A stretch of DNA of 35,538 bases from an uncultured Erysipelotrichaceae bacterium (GTDB taxonomy: Bacteria > Bacillota_I > Bacilli_A > Erysipelotrichales > Erysipelotrichaceae), in assembly GCA_949289855.1 (NCBI GenBank), contig CASEPS010000018.1, forward strand, positions 1 through 35,538. The letters are read 5' to 3'. Within the stretch, counting starts at the first letter, position 1. The number at the start of each line of letters is the position of its first letter. The notes under the pieces are model-generated. The model did no database searches, had not been told where the DNA came from, and saw nothing but the letters and a program-made list of their open reading frames with translations. The position numbers were made by a program, and so were the translations under genes. Of the stretch, positions 16,176-23,769 are shown piece after piece.

Positions 16176-17459
16176 AAAACAATTGATGTGAATACAAAAG
16201 AAGGCATTTTACGAGGAGAAGATTGTGGCAGTATCATGGTTTTTCGTGGTGTGCCATATGCGGAGGCACCGGTTGGCAGTATGCGCTTCAGCGCACCAGC
16301 TTCCAAAAAGCCATGGGTCAGTATCAGAAGGGCATTAGAATTTGCCAGTATCTGCCCACAGGCTGATCCCCACGGTGGATTCTATGGGAAGGAATTCTAT
16401 GATGATTCGTCTTATCCGATTCCATCTATGGATGAAGACTGCCTCTATCTCAATGTGTATGCACCAAAGGAAGGGGAGAACCTTCCGGTAGCGGTATGGT
16501 TTCATGGTGGTGCCTTTGACCATGGTTTCAGCAGCGAAATGGAATTTGATGGCATGGATTTTGCCAGAAACAATGTCATTCTTGTCACTGTCAATTACCG
16601 GGTTGGTGTGTTTGGCTTTATGGCAGATGCGTATCTCAGAAAAGAAAACCCATATCATACAACCGGTAACTATGGCATGCTCGATCAGATCGAAGCATTG
16701 AAGTGGGTGAAGAGGAACATTGCCGCATTCCATGGTGACCCGGGACATGTTGGTATCTTTGGACAAAGTGCCGGCGCTATGAGTGTACAGGCCTTAGTTG
16801 CTTCACCTTTGACAAGAGGTTTGTTCCATAGTGCCATCATGCAGAGTGGGGCAGGATGTGGAACAGGTTTGTTTAAATCGAGAACACTGGAAGATGCGTA
16901 TCATACAGGTGAAATGATCATGGAGCTGGCTGGTGTAGAAACGATTGCTGAACTGCGTGAAGTCAAAGCGGAAAAGCTTGTACGGCTGCTTCCAAAGCTG
17001 TATGAAAGAACTGGCAGCCTTGCCTTTGGACCAGTTGTGGACAACTACTTCCTCACTGTGTCTGCTGATGAAGTATGCGCTTCGGGCAATATACCAGACA
17101 TTCCATATATGCTTGGTATGACTTCGAATGATATTATGGTTGAAAAGGGTGCAAATGGGTTCCGTTCCTTGTTCTTCGATGGTATGCGCAACTTTGCCAG
17201 TGCATGTGCAGCACATAAAAATCCGGTTTATCTCTATTATTTTGACCATCCACTGCCTGGCGATGATGCGGGTTCCTTCCATTCCAGTGAACTCTGGTAT
17301 GTATTCAATACATTGGAGAGGTGCTGGCGGCCGATGGACAGAAAGGATTATCAGCTTGCAAGGAATATGTCTTCTGCCTGGTATAACTTCTTCAAGACAG
17401 GCAATCCGGGCTGGAAGGCATATGACAAGGAGAGTGACTTTGTCCGCTTCTGGATGTGA
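16173..17459 (+). CDS. Type-B carboxylesterase
   Basis: Alpha/beta hydrolase that cleaves carboxylic esters; the natural substrate is unknown. 428 residues from ATG 16173 (a TTG at 16170 is an alternative). N-terminal VFRGVPYAEAPVGSMRF, the oxyanion-hole motif WFHGGAF, and the nucleophile elbow GQSAGAMS with Ser199. His370 lies in FHSSELWYVF. The acid position, normally Glu in GTTxDEG, is Asp320 in GMTSND. Only 50 residues separate Asp320 and His370, about 40 fewer than in B. subtilis PnbA, which explains the short total length. A compact subfamily like this occurs in gut Firmicutes. The ribosome site is poor: GAGGGGG lies about 17 bases upstream, inside the transposon's right-end hairpin. 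No signal peptide. Confidence 0.87.
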   Translation: MKTIDVNTKEGILRGEDCGSIMVFRGVPYAEAPVGSMRFSAPASKKPWVSIRRALEFASICPQADPHGGFYGKEFYDDSSYPIPSMDEDCLYLNVYAPKEGENLPVAVWFHGGAFDHGFSSEMEFDGMDFARNNVILVTVNYRVGVFGFMADAYLRKENPYHTTGNYGMLDQIEALKWVKRNIAAFHGDPGHVGIFGQSAGAMSVQALVASPLTRGLFHSAIMQSGAGCGTGLFKSRTLEDAYHTGEMIMELAGVETIAELREVKAEKLVRLLPKLYERTGSLAFGPVVDNYFLTVSADEVCASGNIPDIPYMLGMTSNDIMVEKGANGFRSLFFDGMRNFASACAAHKNPVYLYYFDHPLPGDDAGSFHSSELWYVFNTLERCWRPMDRKDYQLARNMSSAWYNFFKTGNPGWKAYDKESDFVRFWM

Positions 17460-17471
17460 GCATACAAAAAA

Positions 17472-17491
17472 AGGAATTCGATTGAATTCCT
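17472..17491. terminator. Bidirectional terminator between the carboxylesterase and rpmB
   Basis: AGGAATTC, loop GATT, GAATTCCT: an 8-bp perfect stem. T-rich tracts lie on both sides (GTTTTTGTTT on the plus strand, TTTTTTTGT on the minus strand), so it can serve both convergent genes. Confidence 0.85.
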
Positions 17492-17506
17492 GTTTTTGTT
17501 TCCGAT

Positions 17507-17716
17507 TTATTCAGCAACGGCCTTAGCCTTCTTGCCAGTTCCCTTGAGAGTCTTGAGGGCGCGGGCGGAAATACGCATTGTAACCGGCTTTCCGTCGACT
17601 ACCATATGAACTTTCTGAAGGTTGACGTTCCACTTGCGACGGCTGGCGTGCATGGAATGGGAACGTCTGTTACCTGACATAGCTTTCTTACCGGATACGG
17701 CACAAACTCTGGACAT
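17507..17716 (-). CDS. rpmB: 50S ribosomal protein L28
   Basis: A small basic protein of the large ribosomal subunit. 69 residues from the ATG at 17714-17716, chosen for the perfect AAGGAGG eight bases upstream and the canonical start MSRVCAVSGKKAMSGN; a longer frame to 17779 runs over the promoter. Further conserved text: RRSHSMHASRRKWNVNLQ and RISARALKTLKG. The two N-terminal/central CxxC pairs of zinc-type L28 are absent (only one Cys), so it is the zinc-free form. Divergent from ftsA and convergent with the esterase. Confidence 0.96.
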   Translation of the reverse strand: MSRVCAVSGKKAMSGNRRSHSMHASRRKWNVNLQKVHMVVDGKPVTMRISARALKTLKGTGKKAKAVAE

Positions 17717-17747
17717 ACCATAACCTCCTTCACACAATTGCTTAACT

Positions 17748-17776
17748 ACTTTAGCATGACTTATTTCCAATTGCAA
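17748..17776 (-). promoter_or_regulatory. Promoter of rpmB
   Basis: On the minus strand: -35 TTGCAA (17771-17776), 17-base spacer, extended -10 TGC-TAAAGT (hexamer 17748-17753). The start codon is about 30 bases further on, with AAGGAGG in between. Confidence 0.65.
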
Positions 17777-17868
17777 CAAAAAATCAATTGCGCAGATTTC
17801 ACAAAATGTTCACGAAAGAAGTTGAAGTGTGTTAATATGTAATGGTTAATGAAAGGAGCGGCTGACAA

Positions 17869-19134
17869 GTGAACGATAAACAGATTTTTACGGCTGTTGA
17901 AGTATCAGACCATGAAGTCCGGCTTATTGTTGGAGAATTCTTCAATACCCGCTTTAATATCATCAAGGTAGAACGTGTTGCCTGCAGTGGGTTTGATGGC
18001 GAAAAGGTTGTTGATGCGGATGCCATTACCCAGGCGATCACCACAGCTGTCAACAATACAAAGAAGATGATAGGGGCAGGAATCAAGAGTGCAATCCTTG
18101 CCATTCCTTCCTGCGGTATGAAACGATACAGCTTCAAGTCAACCGTGAATGTAGAAGGTATTGACAAAACAGTCACCATTCAGGATATCCGCAATGCCAT
18201 GAGCAAGGCACAGAATATGGATATTGGCAAAGAGTATGCCCTGATTCAGACTGTGAATGTCAAATATACGGTAAATGGTATTTCTACCAGACGTATTCCA
18301 TTGAATGAAAAATGCGATACGCTGACGGTGGATATTGACTTGTTATGTGCAGACAGAAAGATGGCATATGATCTTTGCGGTGCAGTGGAGAAGTCCGGTA
18401 TCCGGATCATTGACATCTTCCTTGATGTCTATGCGGCAGGCAAGGAGGCGGCACTGTTTGAACAATCTGTCAACCAGCAGGTCATTATTCTCAAGGTGGA
18501 AAGAGAGTCTACTTCCCTTGGCTTATTAAAGAAGGGAAGGCTGATGACAGCAGCTGTCATTCCGGCAGGTATCGGACAGCTATGTGCCCCGCTATGTGAT
18601 ACATATGGCATATCACGTGATAATGCGATTGATCTGTTCAAGTATAGTGCCATTCTCAGTGGTGCTGCATTATCAGATAATCCGGTGCATATCTGGTCCA
18701 ATGAGGGGAAAACACATACCATCAGTGAAAAGGAACTGGTCAACTGCGTGATGCCAAATGTCAATTCATGGCTTTCTTATCTGCAAAAAACATGTGCCCC
18801 AATCTTGCAAGCAGGGGAAACTGCTGTTATGATAACAGGTGAAGGTGGCGAAACGCAGGGACTTGCACAATTGCTTGCGGACAGATTGCAGGCAAAAGTG
18901 CGTTGCTATATTCCTGACACGCTGGGAGGCAGAAATGCCAGCCTGACCACGTGCCTTGGTTTGTTCTATGCTTACCAGGATCGTCTGCCGATCACCGGCT
19001 ATACCGATGACAGCATCGACATGGAAGCGTTCATCAAGGCTGTTTCGTACAGAGATAAAAAGCCTGATGGGAACACGAAGGAAGATACGCTGACAAGCAA
19101 GCTCAAGGGACTGTTCCTTGAAGGAAGGAAGTAA
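17869..19134 (+). CDS. ftsA: Divergent cell-division protein FtsA (actin-like)
   Basis: Actin-fold ATPase that tethers FtsZ to the membrane. 421 residues starting with GTG at 17869; GAAAGGAG lies about ten bases upstream. The N-terminal FTAVEVSDHEVRLIVGEF corresponds to the phosphate-1 region, the middle (TVNVEGIDKTVTIQDI...) to the 1C domain, and VMITGEGGETQGLAQLLA to the adenosine loop. The extreme C-terminus LTSKLKGLFLEGRK looks like the short amphipathic membrane-targeting helix of FtsA. It is divergent: the canonical DxG signature is read as AVEVSDH. Position immediately before ftsZ (15-base gap) supports the assignment strongly. Confidence 0.85.
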   Translation: MNDKQIFTAVEVSDHEVRLIVGEFFNTRFNIIKVERVACSGFDGEKVVDADAITQAITTAVNNTKKMIGAGIKSAILAIPSCGMKRYSFKSTVNVEGIDKTVTIQDIRNAMSKAQNMDIGKEYALIQTVNVKYTVNGISTRRIPLNEKCDTLTVDIDLLCADRKMAYDLCGAVEKSGIRIIDIFLDVYAAGKEAALFEQSVNQQVIILKVERESTSLGLLKKGRLMTAAVIPAGIGQLCAPLCDTYGISRDNAIDLFKYSAILSGAALSDNPVHIWSNEGKTHTISEKELVNCVMPNVNSWLSYLQKTCAPILQAGETAVMITGEGGETQGLAQLLADRLQAKVRCYIPDTLGGRNASLTTCLGLFYAYQDRLPITGYTDDSIDMEAFIKAVSYRDKKPDGNTKEDTLTSKLKGLFLEGRK

Positions 19135-19149
19135 TGGAGAGGTAATATT

Positions 19150-20265
19150 ATGGCAGACTTAACATACAATCAGGTTGCTAAGATCAAGGTATTCGGCATT
19201 GGTGGTGCTGGTGGAAACGCAGTCAACCGCATGGTACAGGAAGGTGTACAGGGCGTTGAGTTCTATGTAGCCAACACCGATGTACAGGCATTGGATGTTT
19301 CACCGGTTGCCAACAAGATTCAGCTCGGTAAAGAGGGACTTGGCGCTGGCGGTAATCCTGACAATGGACGCAAAGCTGCAGTAGAGAGCGAAGATGCAAT
19401 CCGCAAAGCGCTCGAAGGTGCAGATATGGTATTCCTTACAGCAGGTCTTGGTGGTGGTACAGGAACTGGTGCTTCTCCACTGTTTGCCAAGATTGCCAAG
19501 GAACTTGGCTGTCTGACAGTTGGTATTGTAACAAAGCCATTCAGCTTTGAAGGCCGCAAGAGAATGACCCAGGCTGAACAGGGTCTTGAACAGCTCAAGG
19601 AATATGTAGATTCTTTGATTATTATTTCTAACAACAAGGTTCTTGAAGTCATTGGACATATTCCATTTGAAGATGCCTTCAAGGAAGCAGATAACATCCT
19701 CCGCCAGGGTGTACAGACAATCACAGACCTCATTGCTGTTCCGGCAATGATCAACCTTGACTTCGCTGATATCAAGAGTGTCATGGAAGGTCAGGGCAGC
19801 GCATTGTTTGGTATTGGTATGGCTGATGGCGAAGACAAGGCAAAGGATGCGGCAAACCGTGCGATCCAGTGCCCATTGCTGGAAGCTTCTATCGCTGGCG
19901 CAAAGAGTGCGATCATCAACGTTACCGGTGGTGCAAGCATGTCCGCATATGATGCAAGTGAAGCAGTTGACTTCATCCGTGAAGCAGCTGGCAACGATAT
20001 CGATATCATCTTCGGTGTTGCGATCAATGACAAGATTGGTGATTCCATCATCGTATCTGTTATCGCTACCGGATTTGAACTGCCAAAGCCAACAACAATT
20101 GAAACAGATGCTCCGGCAAGAGATACCCAGCCGATCATCGGTTCCAAGCCACAGAGTGGTGTTGTTGCGGAAGAAGATGAGGATGATGGTCTCTCCTTCA
20201 CACAGAACTTCAATGCGGCTGTGGATGATGACGATGACGGCATCCCAGGTTTCTTCAAGAGATAA
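19150..20265 (+). CDS. ftsZ: Cell-division GTPase FtsZ
   Basis: Tubulin homologue that polymerises into the division ring. 371 residues. GTP-binding motifs: [13 protein letters not shown] (16-28) and the tubulin signature GGGTGTG (101-107), followed by NxDFADIK in [11 protein letters not shown] (T7 loop, catalytic Asp). The C-terminal linker is short and very acidic (EEDEDDG, DDDDDG), ending in the conserved tail GIPGFFKR that binds FtsA and other partners. The upstream ribosome site is GAGAGG. It ends with a strong terminator and no sporulation genes follow. Confidence 0.98.
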   Translation: MADLTYNQVAKIKVFGIGGAGGNAVNRMVQEGVQGVEFYVANTDVQALDVSPVANKIQLGKEGLGAGGNPDNGRKAAVESEDAIRKALEGADMVFLTAGLGGGTGTGASPLFAKIAKELGCLTVGIVTKPFSFEGRKRMTQAEQGLEQLKEYVDSLIIISNNKVLEVIGHIPFEDAFKEADNILRQGVQTITDLIAVPAMINLDFADIKSVMEGQGSALFGIGMADGEDKAKDAANRAIQCPLLEASIAGAKSAIINVTGGASMSAYDASEAVDFIREAAGNDIDIIFGVAINDKIGDSIIVSVIATGFELPKPTTIETDAPARDTQPIIGSKPQSGVVAEEDEDDGLSFTQNFNAAVDDDDDGIPGFFKR

Positions 20266-20271
20266 CATCTG

Positions 20272-20297
20272 AACTGTCCTTCGGGGCAGTTTTTTTG
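20272..20297 (+). terminator. Rho-independent terminator of ftsAZ
   Basis: AACTGTCC, loop TTCG, GGGCAGTT (8 bp with one G-U), followed by seven Ts. A UUCG-type tetraloop makes it very stable. Confidence 0.92.
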
Positions 20298-20305
20298 TAC
20301 CTTCA

Positions 20306-20333
20306 TTTACAAATAGCCATTTTCCAGTATAAT
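20306..20333 (+). promoter_or_regulatory. Promoter of the 44-residue ORF and CNNM operon
   Basis: -35 TTTACA (20306-20311), 16-base spacer, perfect -10 TATAAT (20328-20333). It begins just after the ftsZ terminator, and the leader to the first ATG is about 20 bases. Confidence 0.75.
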
Positions 20334-20359
20334 ATTGCTTCAAGGAGAGAATACAAAAC

Positions 20360-20494
20360 ATGGAAGTTAACTTGTGTCAGGCAGCATGTATTCTTCATTG
20401 CATGACTGCCGATGAAACTGCTGTTTCTTATGCAGCAAATGAAGAAAACGAACCTGAACCTGGTGGTAATTGGTACAGAGGTGATGCACGATGA
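20360..20494 (+). CDS. Small unrecognised ORF of 44 residues, Cys-containing
   Basis: ATG 20360 to TGA 20492-20494. It has its own promoter, an AAGGAG site about 12 bases upstream, and a stop that overlaps the ATG of the CNNM gene (ATGA), the coupling used throughout this genome. The N-terminal part holds three cysteines at 6, 10 and 14 (CQAACILHC), spaced i, i+4, i+8, so they would lie on one face of a helix. The C-terminal part is polar and rich in Glu/Pro/Gly (NEEN, EPEPGGNWYRGDAR). No transmembrane helix or signal peptide is seen. I do not recognise the family. It may be a regulatory or leader peptide, a metal-binding peptide, or a precursor of a modified peptide; none is shown. Confidence 0.6.
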   Translation: MEVNLCQAACILHCMTADETAVSYAANEENEPEPGGNWYRGDAR

Positions 20495-21759
20495 ATGACA
20501 ATATGACATATATTATCCTGCTCGTTGTGCTCGTAGCTTTTTCCGGTATCTTTTCCGCAACAGAGACAGCCTATTCTTCCTGTAACAGGATACGCCTCAG
20601 GAATATGCAGAATAATGGCGAAGCGGAAGCTGGTCTTGTGTTGAAGATACTGGATGATTTTGATAAGTTTCTGACAACGATTCTCATTGGCAATAACATT
20701 GTCAACATTTCTGCTTCTACGGTAGGTACTGTCCTTTTCATCAATCTGATCGGACAGGCATCTGGTCCTGCTGTTTCAACGCTAGTCATCACGATCATTG
20801 TCCTCATCTTTGGTGAGACAATGCCAAAGTGCCTTGCCAAAAGCATGCCGGAGAAGTTTGCCATCAAAACGGTTGGCTTTGTCCGTTTCTTTGAGACATT
20901 GTTTACTCCGCTGACTTGGATATTCAAACTGCTGAAGCAGGGAGTGCTCCACTTTGTGCACATCGATGAAGAAGATGGTGATATCCAGGATGAACTCATC
21001 ACCATGGTCGATGAGGCAGAAAAGGAAGGCGATCTGGAAGAACACGAGTCCGATCTGATTTCAGCAGCGATTGAATTTAATGATGTGGATGTCAAGGATG
21101 TACTGACACCGCGTGTCGATATTGTGGCTGTGGATATCACTACACCTTTGAAGGAACTGGAGAAAACATTCCGTTACCATTCTTTTTCAAGACTTCCTGT
21201 CTATGAAAATTCCATCGATAATATTGTAGGTGTCATCCATGAAAAGGATTTCTATTCCCAGATGATGTATGAACATTATCCAATCCGCAGGGTGATCAAA
21301 CCGGTGATCTATACCAGCAACAATACGAAGATTTCGACCCTTCTCAAGCAGCTGCAGGGAGCGAAGATGCAGATGGCGGTTGTGCTGGATGAATATGGTG
21401 GTACAGAAGGTATCATCACCCTGGAAGATATTATTGAAGAACTTGTCGGTGAAATCTGGGATGAACATGACACTGTCCGTGAGTATTACCAGAAGATTGA
21501 TGATACGCATTATCTTGTCAAATGTGATGCGGATATCGATGATCTGTTTGAACGGTTTGATGTCGATGTGGACGATGATGACTATGATTACATCACCGTT
21601 TCCGGCTGGGCTATTCACCAGTTGGAACATATTCCTTCTGTTGGCGAGGAATTTGATTATGAAAACCTCCATGTGACCATCACCAGGGCAGATCAGCGCA
21701 AGGTGATTGAACTGGAAGTAGAAGTGAAAGACAAAAAGGAGGAAAAAGAAGACGACTGA
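20491..21759 (+). CDS. CNNM/CorC-family membrane protein with CBS pair
   Basis: Putative divalent-cation (Mg2+) transporter or exporter of the HlyC/CorC family. 422 residues: CNNM transmembrane domain (about residues 1-180) with helices such as MTYIILLVVLVAFSGIFSATETA, where the motif FSATETA is typical; then a CBS pair (VDVKDVLTPRVDIVAVD and the segment around VVLDEYGGTEGIITLEDIIEELVGEI); and a C-terminal CorC_HlyC domain ending in an acidic/basic tail (DKKEEKEDD). Its ribosome site lies inside the preceding 44-residue ORF and the two overlap by four bases. Older annotations call this family hemolysins, which is misleading. Confidence 0.92.
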   Translation: MNDNMTYIILLVVLVAFSGIFSATETAYSSCNRIRLRNMQNNGEAEAGLVLKILDDFDKFLTTILIGNNIVNISASTVGTVLFINLIGQASGPAVSTLVITIIVLIFGETMPKCLAKSMPEKFAIKTVGFVRFFETLFTPLTWIFKLLKQGVLHFVHIDEEDGDIQDELITMVDEAEKEGDLEEHESDLISAAIEFNDVDVKDVLTPRVDIVAVDITTPLKELEKTFRYHSFSRLPVYENSIDNIVGVIHEKDFYSQMMYEHYPIRRVIKPVIYTSNNTKISTLLKQLQGAKMQMAVVLDEYGGTEGIITLEDIIEELVGEIWDEHDTVREYYQKIDDTHYLVKCDADIDDLFERFDVDVDDDDYDYITVSGWAIHQLEHIPSVGEEFDYENLHVTITRADQRKVIELEVEVKDKKEEKEDD

Positions 21760-21779
21760 GTTCGTTTTCTTTTGGTTTT

Positions 21780-22496
21780 ATGCAACAGTATTTTAGTGAT
21801 GTGCCGCTTTTTGCTGGTACAACATATGAATTTACAAAAGAACAGGCGCATCATGCCGGAACTGTGCTGCGCATGCATGATGAGACCATCCGTCTTGTCC
21901 ATGATGGCAAAGGTTATTTTGCACGGGTATATACAGAAGGAAAGCGGGTCTATGCCATTGTTGAAAAAGAAGATGACATGGTCAATGAATTACCGGTTGA
22001 TGTGACATTATGCATGGCATTGATACGCCGTGAGAAGATGGAACTTGTGCTGCAGAAGGCAGCCGAACTTGGTGTAAAGCGCATTATTCCTTTTGAAAGC
22101 AGTCGTTGTGTCGTCCATGAAAGAAAAGAGAAGAAGGATAAACTCATGGCAAGATGGAATACCATCCTGCTTGAGGCAAGCGCCCAGTGCAAGCGTAATG
22201 TTGTGCCTGCCCTTTCTGAAGTTGTGTCATTTTCTTCTCTTGAGCGTTTTACAAGTGATGTGAAGATGCTCGCCTTTGAAAATGCCCGCTACAGTGGCAA
22301 AAAGATCAGTGAAACGATCAAAGGTGCTTCCAGCATCACAGTTGTCATCGGACCAGAAGGTGGTTTTTCCGATGCTGAAGCAGAGTATCTGATTGACAGG
22401 GGCTATATGGCGGTAACACTTGGCAGCCGTATCCTTCGGGCAGAGACGGCTGCGCTATATGCCTGCAGTGTAATTGGAGAATGTTGTGGAGAATGA
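21780..22496 (+). CDS. rsmE: 16S rRNA (uracil1498-N3)-methyltransferase RsmE
   Basis: SAM-dependent SPOUT methyltransferase for U1498 of 16S rRNA. 238 residues. Conserved blocks: MQQYFSDVPL at the N-terminus (PUA-like domain), KAAELGVKRIIPFESSRCVV, EASAQCKRNVVP, and the knot region VVIGPEGGFSDAEAE with LGSRILRAETAAL. It lies 20 bases after the CNNM gene. No Shine-Dalgarno sequence is visible before the ATG (the leader is T-rich). The often-adjacent prmA gene is absent. It just precedes mtaB, as in B. subtilis. Confidence 0.95.
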   Translation: MQQYFSDVPLFAGTTYEFTKEQAHHAGTVLRMHDETIRLVHDGKGYFARVYTEGKRVYAIVEKEDDMVNELPVDVTLCMALIRREKMELVLQKAAELGVKRIIPFESSRCVVHERKEKKDKLMARWNTILLEASAQCKRNVVPALSEVVSFSSLERFTSDVKMLAFENARYSGKKISETIKGASSITVVIGPEGGFSDAEAEYLIDRGYMAVTLGSRILRAETAALYACSVIGECCGE

Positions 22497-22497
22497 T

Positions 22498-23769
22498 ATG
22501 AAGTTTTCAATATGTAATCTTGGCTGCAAGGTCAATGCTTTTGAAGCCGAAAGCATTGCGTCAGTGATGGAGAAAAAGGGATGGACAAGGGTTCCTTTTG
22601 AAGAGGCTGCAGATGCAGTGCTGATCTTTACATGTGCGGTAACGAATATGGCGGCTTCCAAAAGCCGTAAGATGATGCACAGGGCAAGACGGCTGAACAA
22701 AGATGCCATCATCTGTATGACCGGCTGTTATGCGGAAGTGGATGAGGGTATGCTCGAAGATGCGGAAATTATTGCCGGCACCCGCTATAAGAATAATGTA
22801 CCGCTTTATATCGATACATATCTTAAAGACCACAAGAAAATCCGCGTGCGTGGTGAACTAGAGAATATTCCTTTTGATAACATGGAAGCGGAGCAGTTTG
22901 AAAACAGGACAAGGGCTTATCTCAAAGTACAGGATGGCTGTAACCAGTTTTGTTCGTATTGTGTCATTCCGTATGCAAGAGGCAGAGAGAGGTCCATGGA
23001 ACCAGATCTTGTCATCGCTGAAGCAAGGCGCCTGGCAGAACATTATCCTGAAATTGTGCTTGCGGGTATTCATACCGGAAGATATGGCAGGGAGTATGGG
23101 GTGACACTGGCTGCACTCATGAAGCGTATTCTCCATGAGGTGCCTGCTTTACAGAGACTGCGCATTTCTTCCATTGAAATTACAGAAATTGATGATGAAA
23201 TGATAGAACTTATCAAAAATGAACCGCGCATTGCCCGTCATCTGCATATTCCTTTGCAGTCGGGCTGCGATTCTGTGCTGCAGCGCATGAACCGTCCATA
23301 TCACACGGCGCAGTACTATGATAAAATAACAATGATCCGTCATGAGATTCCGGATATTTCCATATCCTGTGATCTCATTACCGGTTTTCCGATGGAAAGT
23401 GAAGAAGAATTCAAAGCAACCTGTGATTTCCTGAAACAATGTGCGTTTTCCTTTCTGCACGTATTTCCGTATTCTGCCCGCAAAGGTACACCAGCTGCGG
23501 TTATGCAGGGACAGGTTGATCCGCGCATCAAGAAGGAACGCACAAAGATCTGTATGGAGATTTCCCGAAATCTCGAAGAGGATTATATGCAATCATGGGT
23601 TGGCAAAGAGGTTGAAGTTATCTTTGAAACAGAGGAAAATGGCTATGTGAAAGGCCATTCTTCGCAATACTTTCCGGTTTATGCAAAGGATGTTCCCCTG
23701 CACAGGGGCATAGAACATCTGAAGCTTGTGAAATCTGAAGATGGAAAGCTTATTGGAGAAAGCGTATGA
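22498..23769 (+). CDS. mtaB: tRNA t6A37 methylthiotransferase MtaB
   Basis: Radical-SAM enzyme converting t6A37 to ms2t6A37 in tRNA. 423 residues from ATG 22498 (GGAGA just upstream); an upstream in-frame start at 22474 lies inside rsmE. N-terminal UPF0004 domain with cysteines in SICNLGCKVNAFE, FTCAVTNMA and MTGCYAEVD; radical-SAM cluster motif in DGCNQFCSYCVIPYARGR; and a TRAM-like C-terminus (VEVIFETEENGYVKGHS). The start is two bases after the rsmE stop and the stop overlaps murE. Confidence 0.94.
   Translation: MKFSICNLGCKVNAFEAESIASVMEKKGWTRVPFEEAADAVLIFTCAVTNMAASKSRKMMHRARRLNKDAIICMTGCYAEVDEGMLEDAEIIAGTRYKNNVPLYIDTYLKDHKKIRVRGELENIPFDNMEAEQFENRTRAYLKVQDGCNQFCSYCVIPYARGRERSMEPDLVIAEARRLAEHYPEIVLAGIHTGRYGREYGVTLAALMKRILHEVPALQRLRISSIEITEIDDEMIELIKNEPRIARHLHIPLQSGCDSVLQRMNRPYHTAQYYDKITMIRHEIPDISISCDLITGFPMESEEEFKATCDFLKQCAFSFLHVFPYSARKGTPAAVMQGQVDPRIKKERTKICMEISRNLEEDYMQSWVGKEVEVIFETEENGYVKGHSSQYFPVYAKDVPLHRGIEHLKLVKSEDGKLIGESV

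Noticed and set aside
17809-17843. Promoter for ftsA (TTCACG ... TTAATA/TGTAAT)
   Set aside because: Hexamers match poorly or are badly spaced; not strong enough to list as a feature although a promoter must lie nearby.
19300-20361. Long antisense open frame opposite ftsZ (353 codons)
   Set aside because: It mirrors the codon pattern of ftsZ, has no ribosome site or recognisable domain, and crosses the ftsZ terminator.
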